Source: Curvularia sp. ZM96 (Eukaryota > Ascomycota > Dothideomycetes > Pleosporales > Pleosporaceae). From it: 64,000 bases of DNA. Below the pieces are notes generated by a model. That model was not told the DNA's origin, did no database searches, and worked only from the letters and a program-made list of their open reading frames with translations. Positions 1-11,639 of this stretch are shown piece after piece. Each line of letters starts with the position of its first letter. Position 1 is the stretch's first letter. Location: the NCBI GenBank assembly GCA_022457065.1, contig JAJGBQ010000009.1:496001-560000 (forward strand). Direction: 5' to 3'. The translations under genes and the position numbers were made by a program.

Positions 1-586
1 TGTTCACACATCCGGTCAAAAAGTCGTGCCATCCGTCTATTCCTCTCTTATCCAGCCCAGTTTGAACAGAGGCGTTGCACTGCGTCTTGAGAAACCAAGC
101 CGCGCTCCCAAAACTCTTCTCGTCGTTGCAGTTGGCCAGTCGTAGTACCGCGTCCAGGCCTGCGTCTCCTCCAGCAGCTTCGGCCTTGGCGACAGCGTCA
201 GAGCCAGCGACGCTCTCTGCATAGGACCTGACAAATGAGGGCATTGCCATCATTCGTGTGCCCTGACCTGGCCTGCCTGGGTAGTGGTTTCTATTGTACT
301 TGAAGTTGTCTGATTCGAAAAGCATGTAGGCCACTAGTCCCGCCCTTTGACCGGGAGAAGTAATTCCATATCTCTCAAAAGCCTTGTTGATAGCTCTTGC
401 TGCTCGTGTTGCATCTGCACACTCTTCGGGAAATGCCGCACCTTCGCAAGTGCGGGTCTCTGGCGCTATGTCATGGAGGACCCGATCAGTCAAGGCTATG
501 GATTGGCTGTTGTCTACGGTCTGAGGCATTGAGACAGCGCCAAGTGCGAAGAGACCAAGAATAAAGGTGAGTACATGATGTCTCAT
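1..586 (-). CDS. Secreted protein of unknown function, 3' end outside window
   Basis: The reading frame is open from an ATG at 586 to the window edge (195 codons), so the C-terminus is missing. The start MRHHVLTFILGLFALGAVS is a typical signal peptide (basic n-region, hydrophobic core, small residues before the cleavage site), so the product should be secreted. The mature part has paired cysteines (TCEGAAFPEECAD) and the blocks GLVAYMLFESDNFKYNRNH, PGRPGQGTRMM and SFGSAAWFLKTQC. I recognise this as a conserved family of small fungal secreted proteins; its function is unknown to me. The helical layout with an early Glu is compatible with a lysozyme-like fold, but that is inference. No intron or frameshift is seen. 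Confidence 0.75.
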   Translation of the reverse strand, partial: MRHHVLTFILGLFALGAVSMPQTVDNSQSIALTDRVLHDIAPETRTCEGAAFPEECADATRAARAINKAFERYGITSPGQRAGLVAYMLFESDNFKYNRNHYPGRPGQGTRMMAMPSFVRSYAESVAGSDAVAKAEAAGGDAGLDAVLRLANCNDEKSFGSAAWFLKTQCNASVQTGLDKRGIDGWHDFLTGCVN

Positions 587-1107
587 GGTGAAAGAAGTAC
601 TTGAACGAATGTGGAGAGAGCGCCCGCGTCGCTCGACTGGAGGTACCTTTGGTAAAACGGGTGCGTTTCGGTAAAGAATGGGTGCGGAACGAGTCGCTCT
701 GCACCGCAAGTATACACGTCGTAGGTTCCTGCAGACCATTATGGTGGCTTTATAGGTCTGACCAATCGTCAGCGTAAGCACATAAGCGCTGTAAGCCTTG
801 TAACTGTAAGGTCATTGCATAGTCTAGCAAACGCTGAGCATCGCGTGAGTGCTGTGGTCGGTCGTTTTGCATTCAATGCTGCATGAATTTCGAGGTCTCC
901 AAAATACAGCTGTGCATCACCTAGAAAAGATGCGCTCTTACGCAGCTGCGACTTCTGCCCTATGCACATGGCTCATTTGTCGGGATATTTCATGCATTAA
1001 TTAATCAAAGAGTCTGAAAATGCCGCTTACTCAAGCTAGTGCCACTCAAGCAAGGTCATCACCTATTGAAAGAGGCTGAGCGTTAGAGATCGGGAAACTG
1101 GAAGGTA
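587..1107. other. Intergenic, no gene seen
   Basis: This holds the promoter side of the secreted-protein gene. Only short chance frames are present, and I see no conserved motif. Confidence 0.5.
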
Positions 1108-1482
1108 CGCTCGCTCGCGAAATCGGCCTGCAGCATGTTTGCAAGGACCCAAATTCGCTTAGTATGGGCTAGTCCCCATCTGACATAGCCTCAGCAGGGA
1201 TACCGCCAATGGGCTCGAGCGACTGTCAGTTCACCCGTACCAAGTCTCATCCTGATGAAGTCCTATAGGTTGCACAATGTAGATCAAATCAGCTAGGATA
1301 GCGCTGTCTTCAAGATAATTGACTACTATACACTGCATAGTAATTTAGTCAATAAGCTCCTATCCATTCAGGTTACCGCTAGCGTCCCTGCCAAAGCTAC
1401 GTCAGATCAGGAATAGTAAGCGAAGCTGGATCCCTACAAGCGTAATATTCTGCAGGCCGGAACGCGATTTCGCGGGCGAGCG
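1108..1482. mobile_element. MITE family 1, copy A (degenerate)
   Basis: A 375-bp non-coding element flanked by TA (1106-1107 and 1483-1484). The ends CGCTCGCTCGCGAAAT and ATTTCGCGGGCGAGCG are inverted repeats of each other. The interior matches copy D (58723-59134): both contain blocks around TAGCGCTGTCTT, AGCTCCTATC, TCCCTGCC and CTACGTC. The ends differ from the family consensus mostly by transitions, so this is an old copy. No transposase is encoded, so it would need to be moved in trans by a TA-specific (Tc1/mariner-like) enzyme. Confidence 0.75.
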
Positions 1483-1637
1483 TAGGACTACTGGCACACA
1501 AGAGACAACGGTAGTGGCTCCACCTTTACGATGCTGCTTAGCGCCAGGTGTCAGCAGCATTTATCAATGATCCCAAAGTCCTGCTCACGTTGACGCACTA
1601 CGCACGCTTAGCCTTGTCTGACTTATGGACTAGCTTA

Positions 1638-1715
1638 CACTCTCATGCACCTGCAGCGCTTCGCGCACATCGCTTAGTTGTCATCCCACGGACTCGCCTG
1701 ACAGCGCTTGCCTAG
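1638..1715. repeat. Partial MITE family 3 arm
   Basis: It begins CACTCTCATGCACCTGCAGC after a TA and continues through a GTCATCCCACGG block, matching the left arm of the full element at 56357. The opposite end is not found, so this is a truncated copy. Confidence 0.55.
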
Positions 1716-2384
1716 AGCAGGCAGCAGCTGCACTCGTCTTTGGCGTGTCGTAGGTGTTTTCATACACTAGAAACACTATCGTACTGGTGGTGAATATTCT
1801 ACTGAAACTTCCTAAGCGCTTAGTGCCGCCTAAACATCTATATGTCTCTATCAAAGAGTGCCGCTTGAAATTCGCGTCCTATATTCTACATAAATCTAAA
1901 CGAGAAATCCTTTCTATACCACGTGAAGGGCTGTGATTAAAACTACGTGTATGATATCTAAAAATGGGCGGACGTCGTAAAATAGTGAGCGTTTTATGGG
2001 TCGCCGACACGGGAAAGACACCTACGATAAGTAGGTAATGCAAAGCCTGTAGAGCCTACCACCTTTATCGTCCATCGCATCAAGGTTACAAGTTTACATT
2101 TAGTTACTGCTAAGCAGCTTCGAATCAAGAGTTGGGACCACATGATGGTGGCGAACATGCTGAGCATCACTACGTCGGAAACTAGAGTTTGGGGCCTAGT
2201 ATACATGACTAGATTATAGCAAGATGAAATGAGCTACAGAGTTCCCACAAGCGCTAGATATACTTCAATATAGCGATGCGAAGTTAGCATATAGCTCTTT
2301 GTAGTGCGCATTAAAAGCTCAAGAGTAGCGCTATATCTTACTAGCTGTACTCATTTTTACCGCTACATCCAGAAACGCGGCGCC
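1716..2384. other. Intergenic, no gene seen
   Basis: AT-rich sequence with short frames of biased, unrecognisable composition. It includes the upstream region of the AhpD-like gene. Confidence 0.4.
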
Positions 2385-3264
2385 ATGTCAAAATCATCCA
2401 AGGACCTTCAGGCGATGCTCAAACCGTTGCACCCACCAATAATCCTTCAAGATACGTCACGTATCCAACGTTCATTCCGTATACGACAACAAGAAGCAAA
2501 CGAAAAAGGACTGAGCCATGCTTTGTGGCTGGCGATCATGACAGCAACAGTGATTGGCATGGACTCTGGGGTGTCTATGGCGGCGCTCTATCATCATGTA
2601 ACCGAATCGATGGATCTGGAAGACAGCATCGCCGTTGCAGAACTCATGCGAGAAATCGGTTTAAGAGGCATAGCTGTCGTCAGCGTACGTACAATAATGT
2701 CTACTATAGGTTGGACTGACTGCTGATTGTAACAAGCTTCCGCAAATCATGGACATCCTCGCTGCATTCCGTGCTTCTCTGCCTCCGGCCGTCAGATCGT
2801 CCCTGGGCACGGCACCATTGTATTGTGTAAATGCCGGCAACGTCGAATTCATCAATGAGCAAGGCAAGAAGCTTTGGGATGCCATCCACCATCCGAAGGG
2901 AAGCGTTATTGAGCGCAAGTTAGCAGACGCTCATCCAGACCTCGCCAACTATGTTAAACACCATGTTTACGGTGGAGTACTAGCACGGCATCGTGACACA
3001 GTGGTTGGACGCATAATGACCAGTCTGTGTGCCATTGCGTGTTTGCGGGCGAGTCGGCCATTCAGTCTGCAGCTAGTGGGTCATATCCATGGTCTGAAAA
3101 AGACGTGGAAGGACGGATCTTGGAGATCGGATCCAAATGCAGGCTCTGAGGAGGGGATGCGGTGGCTTACCAGTGATGAAGGCTGCGTCTGGGTACTAGA
3201 TGTGGTAGACGAGCTTGTCCTGGAAATAAAGAGTGGGTGCAAAACCGGGCAAGCAAAACTATGA
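2385..3264 (+). CDS. AhpD-like (carboxymuconolactone decarboxylase fold) protein
   Basis: Two exons, 2385-2684 and 2737-3264, give 275 codons. The 52-bp intron has donor GTACGT and acceptor CAAG and falls between codons; splicing joins GIAVVS to LPQIMDILAAF. The N-terminal half has ALWLAIMTATVIGM, DLEDSIAVAELMREIGLRG; the C-terminal half has GRIMTSLCAIACLRA followed by LVGHIHGLKK. This is the pattern of fungal AhpD-like proteins, which share the all-helical AhpD/CMD fold. The classical CxxC peroxidase pair is absent here, so peroxidase activity is not implied. The start at 2385 is preferred to the in-frame ATG at 2304 because the extra 27 residues look non-coding. Intact; substrate unknown. 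Confidence 0.72.
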
Positions 3265-4230
3265 TAAGAGGTAGTGGTGTCCAAGTTATTCATCACTACC
3301 ATTTGACAAACTCGTGCTGGGCTGTGCTCTAGATTCCATAGACTTCTATGCGGCCGAGTAAATCTACAAGGGGAGGCATGACCAGAATGAAAACGGACTA
3401 AAGTCGCGCTCAGAGTTAACTGGCTCCCAAGATTGCTTTTTGGCTGATTTTGTCCTTGGAGATGCAGGAATTGCAGTGTCATCAACGCCTGCGCGCTGTG
3501 CACAATAGCGTCTTCTATCTAGACCGGCACTATACTATAGCGTTGCACTTGATACTTAATGTCCTCTTAAGAAAAGCGAAAAATAAATAATAGAAAGCGA
3601 AGCCGCCCGTGGCGGTAAGGTGCCTAACGTGGTTGACCAACCTAATCAAACAGAGTGTGTGTGCAGCTGCATCTGAAGAGGCTAGTAGATGACTCCTACA
3701 AAGGTGTGTGTGTGCAAAAGCTGGCAAGTACTGCCAAAATACCCTTTACTAGACAAATTCTGCTTTCAAAACCACAACCAACTATTATGTACTATGAGGG
3801 TGCAAGACTCGACAGCGTTGTTCGTTAGGGCAGCGCGAAGATGACGAAGTGGGAGGACTCGTGCGGCATGCGTAGTAGCGAGATACAAGGTAGCTGCAGA
3901 GAAAGGCAAGGCAGACGTGGTCGCGGTGTCGCACGAGAAGGAAATCGCAATACCAACGGCGGAATTGAGAGTGCGGCCGATGCGCAAGAGGCAGGCTCGT
4001 CCGTACTACCTGCTGGAGCTGGAGCCAGAGTGGGGATCCCTGCAACTGAAAGCACCAATGGCTTGGCCTTGGCCAGGATCTTTTGTTGGCGACCCACTAT
4101 CACGTGAGCTATTGTCACTTCACCGACCAACCACCTAGCTTTTTCTTCATAGCATATACGTAAATAGGTGCTAACATACACTTAATACGCAGGAATTTAA
4201 TTTTTGTTCCATTCAATATCACTTTGCGAC
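3265..4230. other. Intergenic with unrecognised short frames
   Basis: Several overlapping frames of 60-120 codons occur on both strands around 3785-4181. None shows a domain I know. A plus-strand frame ending near 4138 has protein-like composition (PYYLLELEPEWGS), so a decayed exon is possible but not supported. Confidence 0.3.
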
Positions 4231-4269
4231 AGCGACAGCGACGGCTACCACGACGACAGTGGCGCGACG

Positions 4270-4790
4270 CCAAGAAGCCTGCTTAGTATCGATAAGAGCA
4301 CGCGCGGCAGGGAGATTGATAATCGCTTTAGGGAATACATCAAAGACTACGGCAGGGGGGTTCCAGGACGTATACACTCAGCAAGAGGAATCTGCGCTTG
4401 CCCATCGCTCAAAACTTATTACCAAGAAACAAACCGGCCGAGACGATGGTGAAGGCGAAGAGGAGAAGCCAGCAGCCAAGCGTGTTAAGAAGGAGCCGAA
4501 GGTCAAAAAAGAGAATGAGGCTGACGATGTTATGACGGACCAGCGGATGGCTGATATAAACAACAATGATCAGATCAGCAAGCAGACTGTTGTGGCACTA
4601 AAGCAGTGGTTGGCTGGGTGCTAGAGCTCTGAGTGTCGCGGGGAAGAAGGCGGATTTGTTACAGTGGGCGCAAGTAGTATATCGACGGGAAGAGACTCTA
4701 ATTTTCCAGTGCAACCATGCCATGAATGTGGAAGGCATTAAGGTGCAACTGGGATGTATTGTTTTGATCAATGTCTCGTGCAGTCTCGTA
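4270..4790 (+). pseudogene. Ku70-like C-terminal fragment with SAP motif
   Basis: Three frames must be joined to follow the homology. The first gives REIDNRFREYIKDYGRG, like the C-terminal arm of fungal Ku70. The second (to 4624) gives a Lys/Glu-rich linker with AAKRVKKEPKVKKE and then SKQTVVALKQWLAG. The third continues with ARALSVAGKKADLLQWAQV. The last two together form a SAP motif (LKxxLxxxxLSxxGKKxDL), the DNA-binding tail of Ku70. The stop TAG at 4622 separates them. No Ku core or vWA region is found upstream, so this is a decayed fragment rather than the working DNA-repair gene. The Ku70 assignment rests on order and motif only; another SAP protein is possible. Confidence 0.5.
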
Positions 4791-5407
4791 GGCGGAATTT
4801 ATATTAACGTTTGCTCCATTTCCCATTGAATATATCAATCTTCACCATGCCAATCGAGAATATGAATCAAGGTAGTAAAGCCTTGATGATATATTGCCCT
4901 CCAGTGTCCTATTCTTGTGTTGGAGGAGATGATTACCAGATTTACATTCTAGTATATTAAGTCAATCTTATTAATATGTTGCTTAACGACTAATAACAAT
5001 GAAGTGATGTAGTCGACATCTTTTTCACAATTTCCGTCCCACGCTTTCTTGAAGTCAAAACAGGAAAAAATGAATGAGGAAAACAAAAAGGAATGAGAAA
5101 AACACATCGCGCAACATACTTACCCCCGCCGTCCGCGGCACGACAACTGATCTGCCGACCAGAGGGCTCAAAGTTCTCAACTTCGTTCTTCTCTCTTTGG
5201 CCCCAACACTCCATACTAACGAGCATATCTCCAATACGCCATATACTATGTGAATGAAACGCCGAACATAAGCTCTCGAACTCCACGATATTGTAATTAT
5301 TGTGGGTAAGGAGAGAAGATGTTTAGTCAATGGCAAAGGGGAGGTAAACTATGCTATATCGCGATAGAAAACAATACAACATGACAAAGGAACAAGGGTC
5401 ATTAACA
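4791..5407. other. Intergenic, no gene seen
   Basis: AT-rich sequence downstream of the EST1-like gene, presumably including its 3' untranslated region. No conserved frame. Confidence 0.45.
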
Positions 5408-7510
5408 TCAAGCTGCCGGGCTGATGACCTTGAAGGAGTGTGTATCGGTGTTATATGAAATCCACCGGTTGTACTGTATTTCAGTCAGACCCCATGACAT
5501 GATGTTACGCGTTGGACTTACTTTTGAAAGCGCATATCCGAGCCTCAGCACTCTGTTGATCCGGTTCCTGACCGTGCTGGCAGGCTCAAAATATCGTTCT
5601 TGCTCCTCAAGCTCTCTGTCGAACCAATTCTTGGGGAAATAGCCATGGGTCCAGATCAAGCCTCGAGAGAGATAGTCTTCTGGAAGTGGAAGCTCATCGG
5701 GCCTCTCACCGTCGGCTGGAAATAGATTTCCAGCGACTATGATGTCAAAATTTTCGGACTGGTTGGTTGGGAACGGCTGGTGCGTCTGGGTTTCTGCTTT
5801 CAGTAACGTATTGAGGAAAGCGATGAGGTCCATCCAAGGAAGATCATCGAAGAGATTAGAAACGTATGAGTTAGAAGCAAGCGCTGCAATGAAAGAAAGC
5901 TTGATATTAACGTGAGGAAGCACGTTCTTATCGCCGATACGGCGCAGGGCGAGAGCAAATGTGTCGTTGAAGAGGAGCCTGGCATTCTTGAAAGTGGGTC
6001 GCTGAGTAAGGTGCGAAAGCTTTTCGCCCATTTCGCTCGGAGCAACGGAAGGTCGAAGGGGATCCGACTGGTCGATCGATGATGTTGTGCCTTGACTTTC
6101 CTCAGGGGCAGACGAGACAGATTTTTTGGCTTTCTCAGAAAGCTCGACGAGGAAAGCTTGACGTAGTGCATTATCGTCAACACCATAACCGAAAAAACCT
6201 ACAGTGTTTATGACGGCGATGCAAGCGCCCTGATATTTCCACTTTGCGGTGATCCGATCAACATGGTCGCTGAGGCCGTCCAGGAACTCAGCCTTGGCTT
6301 CCAAGAAATCTTCTGATGTCTGCTCCTCCTTGACCGAAAGCCCCAGAAACTGAAGGCCATGTGATTTAATGAAACAAGTATCAATCGGAAGGGCGTGCGT
6401 GAAACTGGCGGTGGTGCGTCCAAGAATGGGATCCAGAAGAGTCAAAATGGACTCGCGTGCGCTTCCAAACGGCTTAACGCAAGTTAACGACCGGGAGTAG
6501 TAGTACATCTGCTGGAGAGCATTAGGTGTTGCGAGAATAGCTAGGTGGTGGTAGAGCCGTCCAATAATTGGGTTTTTGTCCGCTGCTTTCGTGTACCATG
6601 ATCTTGCAACACCTGCCCAGGTATCGCGATCACGCACATCCTTGTCCTCAATAGCCATACGATATCTGCCCAAGTCACCAAGACACTCTATCCACGTGTC
6701 TTCAAAAGCCGGAAATGTCTCATAAAACAAGCCCATCATCTGGTAGGCTAAATGAATAAACGCCAACATATAGTCCATACTCTCTGGTAGATGATTTTCG
6801 AAGAATTTCAAAAAAGGACCAACACCATACTTCCACGTACGTTGAGGGATGGAATATTTAACCGCCAGACCTTGAAGCATTGGCGATGCAGAAGGATGTT
6901 GACTAGTAAGGAGAAAGTCATGATGTTTGTGTAGCAGCTCACGGTGCGAAGCTGTCAATCCCTCCCAACATTCAGAAGGTAACTTCTTTTTAGGATCCTG
7001 TGCATCCGCTTTTTGGGCAGGAAGAGATTCTTTGCACTGAGTCTCTAGCTTAGCGATCGCTTTGAAGATTTCCTTTGCCTTAGATTCAAGGATATCTTTT
7101 AGGTCTTGGTGTGAGTCAGGCTGTGATGAAGCATTAAGATAGAGTTTGTCATATCGTGGATGCCCAGTGAGCTGGCGAGAAGTACTTAGGGTATTTGAGC
7201 ACTGCTTTGGAAGAATGAACGATGCGTTTTGTGCACAGTCGAACTCGAAATGACCGTCAGAATCCGCTACCCATCTGTCCACGCGTTCATCTCTGAGTAG
7301 TTGCGAAATTTCTTTTCTAGAAGAGCCGCCTTTTGCTGCTTGTTTGCGTCTAGCAGGAGGGAGACCTTGGGCCAAGTTCTTAGCAGCATCCAGATTGGGG
7401 GTTTCGATAGATGAAAGCTTACGACTAGTAGTATTACGAGGTCTAAAGTTCTTCAAGGGTTTCGGCGCTTCAGTGTCCTTCGAAGGCTTTGGAAAATCGC
7501 CAGGCTGCAT
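5408..7510 (-). CDS. EST1-like DNA/RNA-binding domain protein
   Basis: One uninterrupted frame of 700 codons. Residues 1-110 are basic and low in structure. From about residue 119 (HPRYDKLYLNAS) to 360 the sequence matches the helical EST1/SMG5-7 domain, including YSIPQRTWKYGVGPFLKFFE, a block ending DTWIECLGDLGRYR, and the signature WYTKAADKNPIIGRLYHHLA. Members act in telomerase recruitment or nonsense-mediated decay; many filamentous fungi carry several paralogs of unknown role. The C-terminal third ends with a short WGLTEIQYNRWISYN block. It has no PIN nuclease domain, unlike SMG5/6. Intact and intronless, in contrast to many neighbours. Confidence 0.8.
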   Translation of the reverse strand: MQPGDFPKPSKDTEAPKPLKNFRPRNTTSRKLSSIETPNLDAAKNLAQGLPPARRKQAAKGGSSRKEISQLLRDERVDRWVADSDGHFEFDCAQNASFILPKQCSNTLSTSRQLTGHPRYDKLYLNASSQPDSHQDLKDILESKAKEIFKAIAKLETQCKESLPAQKADAQDPKKKLPSECWEGLTASHRELLHKHHDFLLTSQHPSASPMLQGLAVKYSIPQRTWKYGVGPFLKFFENHLPESMDYMLAFIHLAYQMMGLFYETFPAFEDTWIECLGDLGRYRMAIEDKDVRDRDTWAGVARSWYTKAADKNPIIGRLYHHLAILATPNALQQMYYYSRSLTCVKPFGSARESILTLLDPILGRTTASFTHALPIDTCFIKSHGLQFLGLSVKEEQTSEDFLEAKAEFLDGLSDHVDRITAKWKYQGACIAVINTVGFFGYGVDDNALRQAFLVELSEKAKKSVSSAPEESQGTTSSIDQSDPLRPSVAPSEMGEKLSHLTQRPTFKNARLLFNDTFALALRRIGDKNVLPHVNIKLSFIAALASNSYVSNLFDDLPWMDLIAFLNTLLKAETQTHQPFPTNQSENFDIIVAGNLFPADGERPDELPLPEDYLSRGLIWTHGYFPKNWFDRELEEQERYFEPASTVRNRINRVLRLGYALSKVSPTRNIMSWGLTEIQYNRWISYNTDTHSFKVISPAA

Positions 7511-9958
7511 CTTGCGATTAGATACCCAGACTTGATGGTCAGACCAATATCCTTCGTTGCCAATTTTGCGAAAATATAGCGGATTGGTGCAGCGTGTGCG
7601 CGAGCCCGAGGTAAGCGAGCGTTGGAAACCTCGAGATGAGATGAAGCCAGTGTAGGCCGGAACGGAGACGACAAGAGGTTGACGGAGATGGCGTGGTCTA
7701 GGCCAGGTGTAAATTTAATGACGGTAGCAATGCCAGAGGGGTTTTTTTTTGATGAAGACGAGATTAAGCAGAGCAGACCATGTGCGTGGTTGTTATCAAC
7801 GTTACAGAAGTACTGTGAGTGTCCTGCCATCACTGAAACAGGTCAGCTCGAGATTATTAACAAGCAGCTTTCGGGTCTGCCCGCCAAGCAACAAGGCGAC
7901 TAAGCAAAAAAGAAGGCAACCGTCATTCGATGAAGTCCTCCAAGCGCATGCAAGCTCCCCAACGCACAAGCAACTTCCTTGCCGGCCAAGTCTTTTGCAC
8001 TACTGGCTTACCATATCTAATACAATGGCAACACCGTGGGGAGTGTTTTTGATGACAACGATCGTACTTATGAGACTTTCCAATCTTGGCTCGGGGAATC
8101 CGTGATAGAGAATGTGTCTGGTGTCCCCATCACTTCTCGCCGGCGACCCCTGTTGGATAGGGACCACGGGTACCAGCGGCGTTGGCTTCGTATCCTTGTA
8201 ATATCCCCTGTCCAAGCGACCAACCCGATGTCATCCCGTTCAAGCCGCCATCTTTGCTTATTCCCTCTATTACTCGGCAGTGTCGCCCACTGTTGCAAGC
8301 GAAGGACACGAAGGACGCCGTCACACACGCTTCGCACGCGCCTCACGGCTGCATTGCGCCGCTAGCCTGTCACACTAACCTAGGCGGCATGGTATGGCTC
8401 ATCCTGCCACACCGTACCCTTGTTGCCGTGTCTACTCCGTACTTGGTCGATTCGTGCCGCCTCTCAAGACATCGCGGTAAAGTGCACGTGTCATTGTGTG
8501 GCTAGTTGGCATCACTCGCGAGTATTTAGGAAACGGAGTAGGCTGCACCATGCAGTGCAATATACGAAGTATGTGAGGACAGCTAGTTGCTGTCGAGCCC
8601 TTACCTTGCGAGCAGTCGTCTGTGGCGTGGGACGGTGATGAAGGCAACAGGACTATTGACTCGTCTAGCTCTCCCCCCTTATCACATCGAGCATGGGTGT
8701 GTGTTTGTCATGTCACAGCATGTTGCGTTCCTCTTTTAACTCTCATGCTGATCGTTAGATCTGCACAAATCTCGCACCCTTGATTTAGTAACTCGAGACA
8801 AGAGCTCACATTTTTAGCCGACTTGAAATAGCCGTGATCAGCTGCAGTGAGCTGTAACTTGAACTAATTAAGCTGCAAGAGGGGATTACGCCGGACTTAT
8901 CCTGAGCTGAAGAGACTTCTAGCACCTTTTGACAGGTTCGACGCGATGGCGCTAATACTAGGCGTCGTAAATTGGCCTGAGCGCAGAACTGCGAGTCCGT
9001 CGGCCCGTAAATTGGGCTGGGGCTGGCTATGGCTCGACTGGGCGGGGCGATGAGTGTCATAAATTGGTCTGAGCGCGTGGCTGGGCGGCAGATTCGAGCA
9101 AGCATTGACCCACTGGAATGTATCACAGACTGTCTTGCTGACGTTCGCCCCGCGTACCGACCAGATTTGAGGGTATCCTTGCGGGCAACCTACCAATTGG
9201 AGAATTTTGCCTTTCCTTCGAAATAAAGGGACATGCTCCCCTATCTTGACTCCGCCAATGATTGGCTTCGCCTCTCCCACCCAACACACATGGACAGAAA
9301 TTGGCCCACCAGCTATGGCTGCAGGATTTCCGTCTTCATGCACCTAGTCTTGGACCTTGGCGTGGTACAGGGTTCTGGTGATGGTGTTTCATCAGACTCA
9401 GCACTGTCAACCTATGTGCATGGGCCTCCTCTCTCTCTTGACGTTCGTGACATGCACATGCATAGTGACATTGCATCAGACATGTAGAGATTGCCGCTGC
9501 CGTGTGCGATCCACGTTTCGGTGTTTGTCTTGGCGCTAGGTGCTGAAACAGATAACGCTGGGATTGGGCATCATAGCACAAATTCCGGGTATTCACAGTC
9601 GCTGTGGCGCATTCGAAGCCGGGCCAGTCGCTCTAATGGGTTAGCGAGACTTGTTGGATCACGTTTTGCAGGGAACGGCCGCGGGATGCTTTACGCGAGC
9701 TGCAAACCTCGTTGTGGTGCGCGTCTAGGTACAGACGCACAGAACTAGACTTGTTGATCTCAATCATACCCTGCCCTGACTGCAAGATGCCCACATCCCA
9801 GAGATGTCAGCATCCTCCTTCCGCATGATGAACACGTTGGTCAAACCCGCTAGCTTCTTCACACATACATACCTCCAGCAAGGCTAAATCAGCAGCCATT
9901 GCCCGTTGCCGTCATTCACACGAATCTACAACACAAGCGACGAGTTGAAACATACAAC
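7511..9958. other. Long intergenic region, no gene seen
   Basis: About 2.4 kb with only short overlapping frames. It has two loose direct repeats (AAATTGGCCTGAGCGC near 8970 and AAATTGGTCTGAGCGC near 9063). The GC content is closer to coding than that of later gaps, so an old, fully decayed gene cannot be excluded. Confidence 0.4.
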
Positions 9959-11066
9959 ATGTTCTACCCAAATGGGCTACCTACATCTCACGACCCGGGA
10001 CTCGCCACGGGCGTCACACCATACCAAATCATGGAGAACGGCGGCTACATGGAACAAGGGCCATACTACAGAAAACAAATAGGAAATGACCTGCCGCCTC
10101 CTGTGATCCCCTCTGCGGAGCCGCAATTGACACCGAAGACAACCTCTCCCCAGAAACGCTCAACTAACCTAGATAATCTGGTGAGCTCCATTCGAAAGGG
10201 ACAGACTAACCATCCCAAGCGAACAGAAACTAAGGTTAGTATTCTGCCTTCTTGTTGGGCTTACCTTATCTGACGGTGAAGGAGCCGAACGCTTCCAAGG
10301 ATGCAAACAAACAAAGAAAGCGCTTGATATGCACTGTGGATCTGAAGTGTGAAGCGAGATCTACATGCATAAGCGCTTGGGAGAGACACTCTCGTACTCA
10401 CACTGGAGAGAAGCCGTTCGTAAGGCCACCTTACATTCTCATGCTTTGCGTAAATCTAACCCACGTTATAGAGCTGCCAAGTCTCAGGCTGTGAAGAATC
10501 ATTCTCAGACGTAGCAAACTTGAAGGTACGTTCTCCGGCAACCATCCGTTCATTCGTCTTGTTAACATGATCAGAAACATGAGCGACAACACAGCGACAA
10601 AGTACCGTATAGCTTTGATAGCTGCAAGCTCAATAACTGTGATAAGTAATGCACCCAACTGGGAAACCTTAAGGTATGTTTTAGTCATTTAACTTGAAAA
10701 TCATAGCCAGTCACTAACAATATGCAGTCCCACTAAAACAATGAGCACACCGCTACCCTAAAGCGTCTCGAAACCAGGTTTGCTGTTCTTAGTAGGGGCG
10801 ACCATGGGCTCAAAGAAATACGAAAGGAAAAAGAACTTTGGGAGTATTTCGCCTCTCTTTACAAGAACTCGGACAAAAGAACCAAAGATCACGGCAAGGA
10901 CGGACATATCTTAGCCAACCCCTCGTCTGCATCTTCCTTGTCACCAGAGTACACTAGTATGCCGATGCGCGCAATACCTCAACCTTACAGCGGATCGACT
11001 GTGCAGACAAAAGTGCATCCAGAAGTTGAGGAAGTTGACGAACGCGCACATCGATCCTTAGCTTGA
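9959..11066 (+). pseudogene. C2H2 zinc-finger regulator with two in-frame stops
   Basis: Five exons can be followed: 9959-10234, 10282-10419, 10472-10525, 10575-10673 and 10728-11066, with canonical GT/AG introns of 47-54 bp. They encode an N-terminal region, a first finger ending WERHSRTHTGEKPF, a second starting CQVSGCEESFSDVANLK, a third KHERQHSDKVPY, and the conserved tail KELWEYFASLYKNSDKRTKD known from fungal C2H2 regulators. TAA codons interrupt the frame at 10647-10649 (within the third finger, before CTQLGNLK) and at 10734-10736 (SH-stop-NNEHTATLKRL, where the family has Gln). Splice sites are preserved, so inactivation looks recent. The product would lose the last finger and tail. 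Confidence 0.78.
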
Positions 11067-11599
11067 CAGTATAGTATTCTAATTACCGATGCTTCAGGCG
11101 CACTTAGAAAGACCGAAGCAAATCAGGGCTGTACCGGCTGAGGACTATTGAGTTGCGATTTCAGCGCCAACGATTATATAGTTTGTCGTACCTGATCAAA
11201 GAAGATAGCACGTTATCAGGCGACGGAACTATTTCATTTGGCAAGTCCGTGTTAGTGCTGCATATGAGGGAAGTCAGGCGTAGCATTGAGGTCGTCCCTA
11301 CCAACTGCAGGGGACACAAATTTGCAGAAACAACGAATACACCTCGAGCATCAACAATCGAGAGTGTGGAAGATGGCTTCCGAGTAAAAGTTGACACCTA
11401 GGAAGGAAATTAAGTAACTACTAATGAAACTCACCGTGGATCCAGCTGTGACCATGTTAGTCTGAACTCTCCTGATCAAGTCCACGTGGCTTGGAGTGCC
11501 TTCACTATTTGTACACCAGCGATAAGCCTGTCTCACCTTGACATCCACGATATTGGATTTTCAGCCACACCCCTCACAATCTCTTCTAATGTGTGGACA
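11067..11599. other. Intergenic, no gene seen
   Basis: Short frames on both strands (for example 11153-11401) lack recognisable domains. Confidence 0.4.
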
Positions 11600-11639
11600 T
11601 ACTGAATTGGTACATGGAGAACCCTGAGAAAAATTGTGA

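Noticed and set aside
3785..4181. Overlapping frames of up to 118 codons
   Set aside because: Both strands are open over the same stretch and no family is recognised; kept only as a note on possible exon decay.
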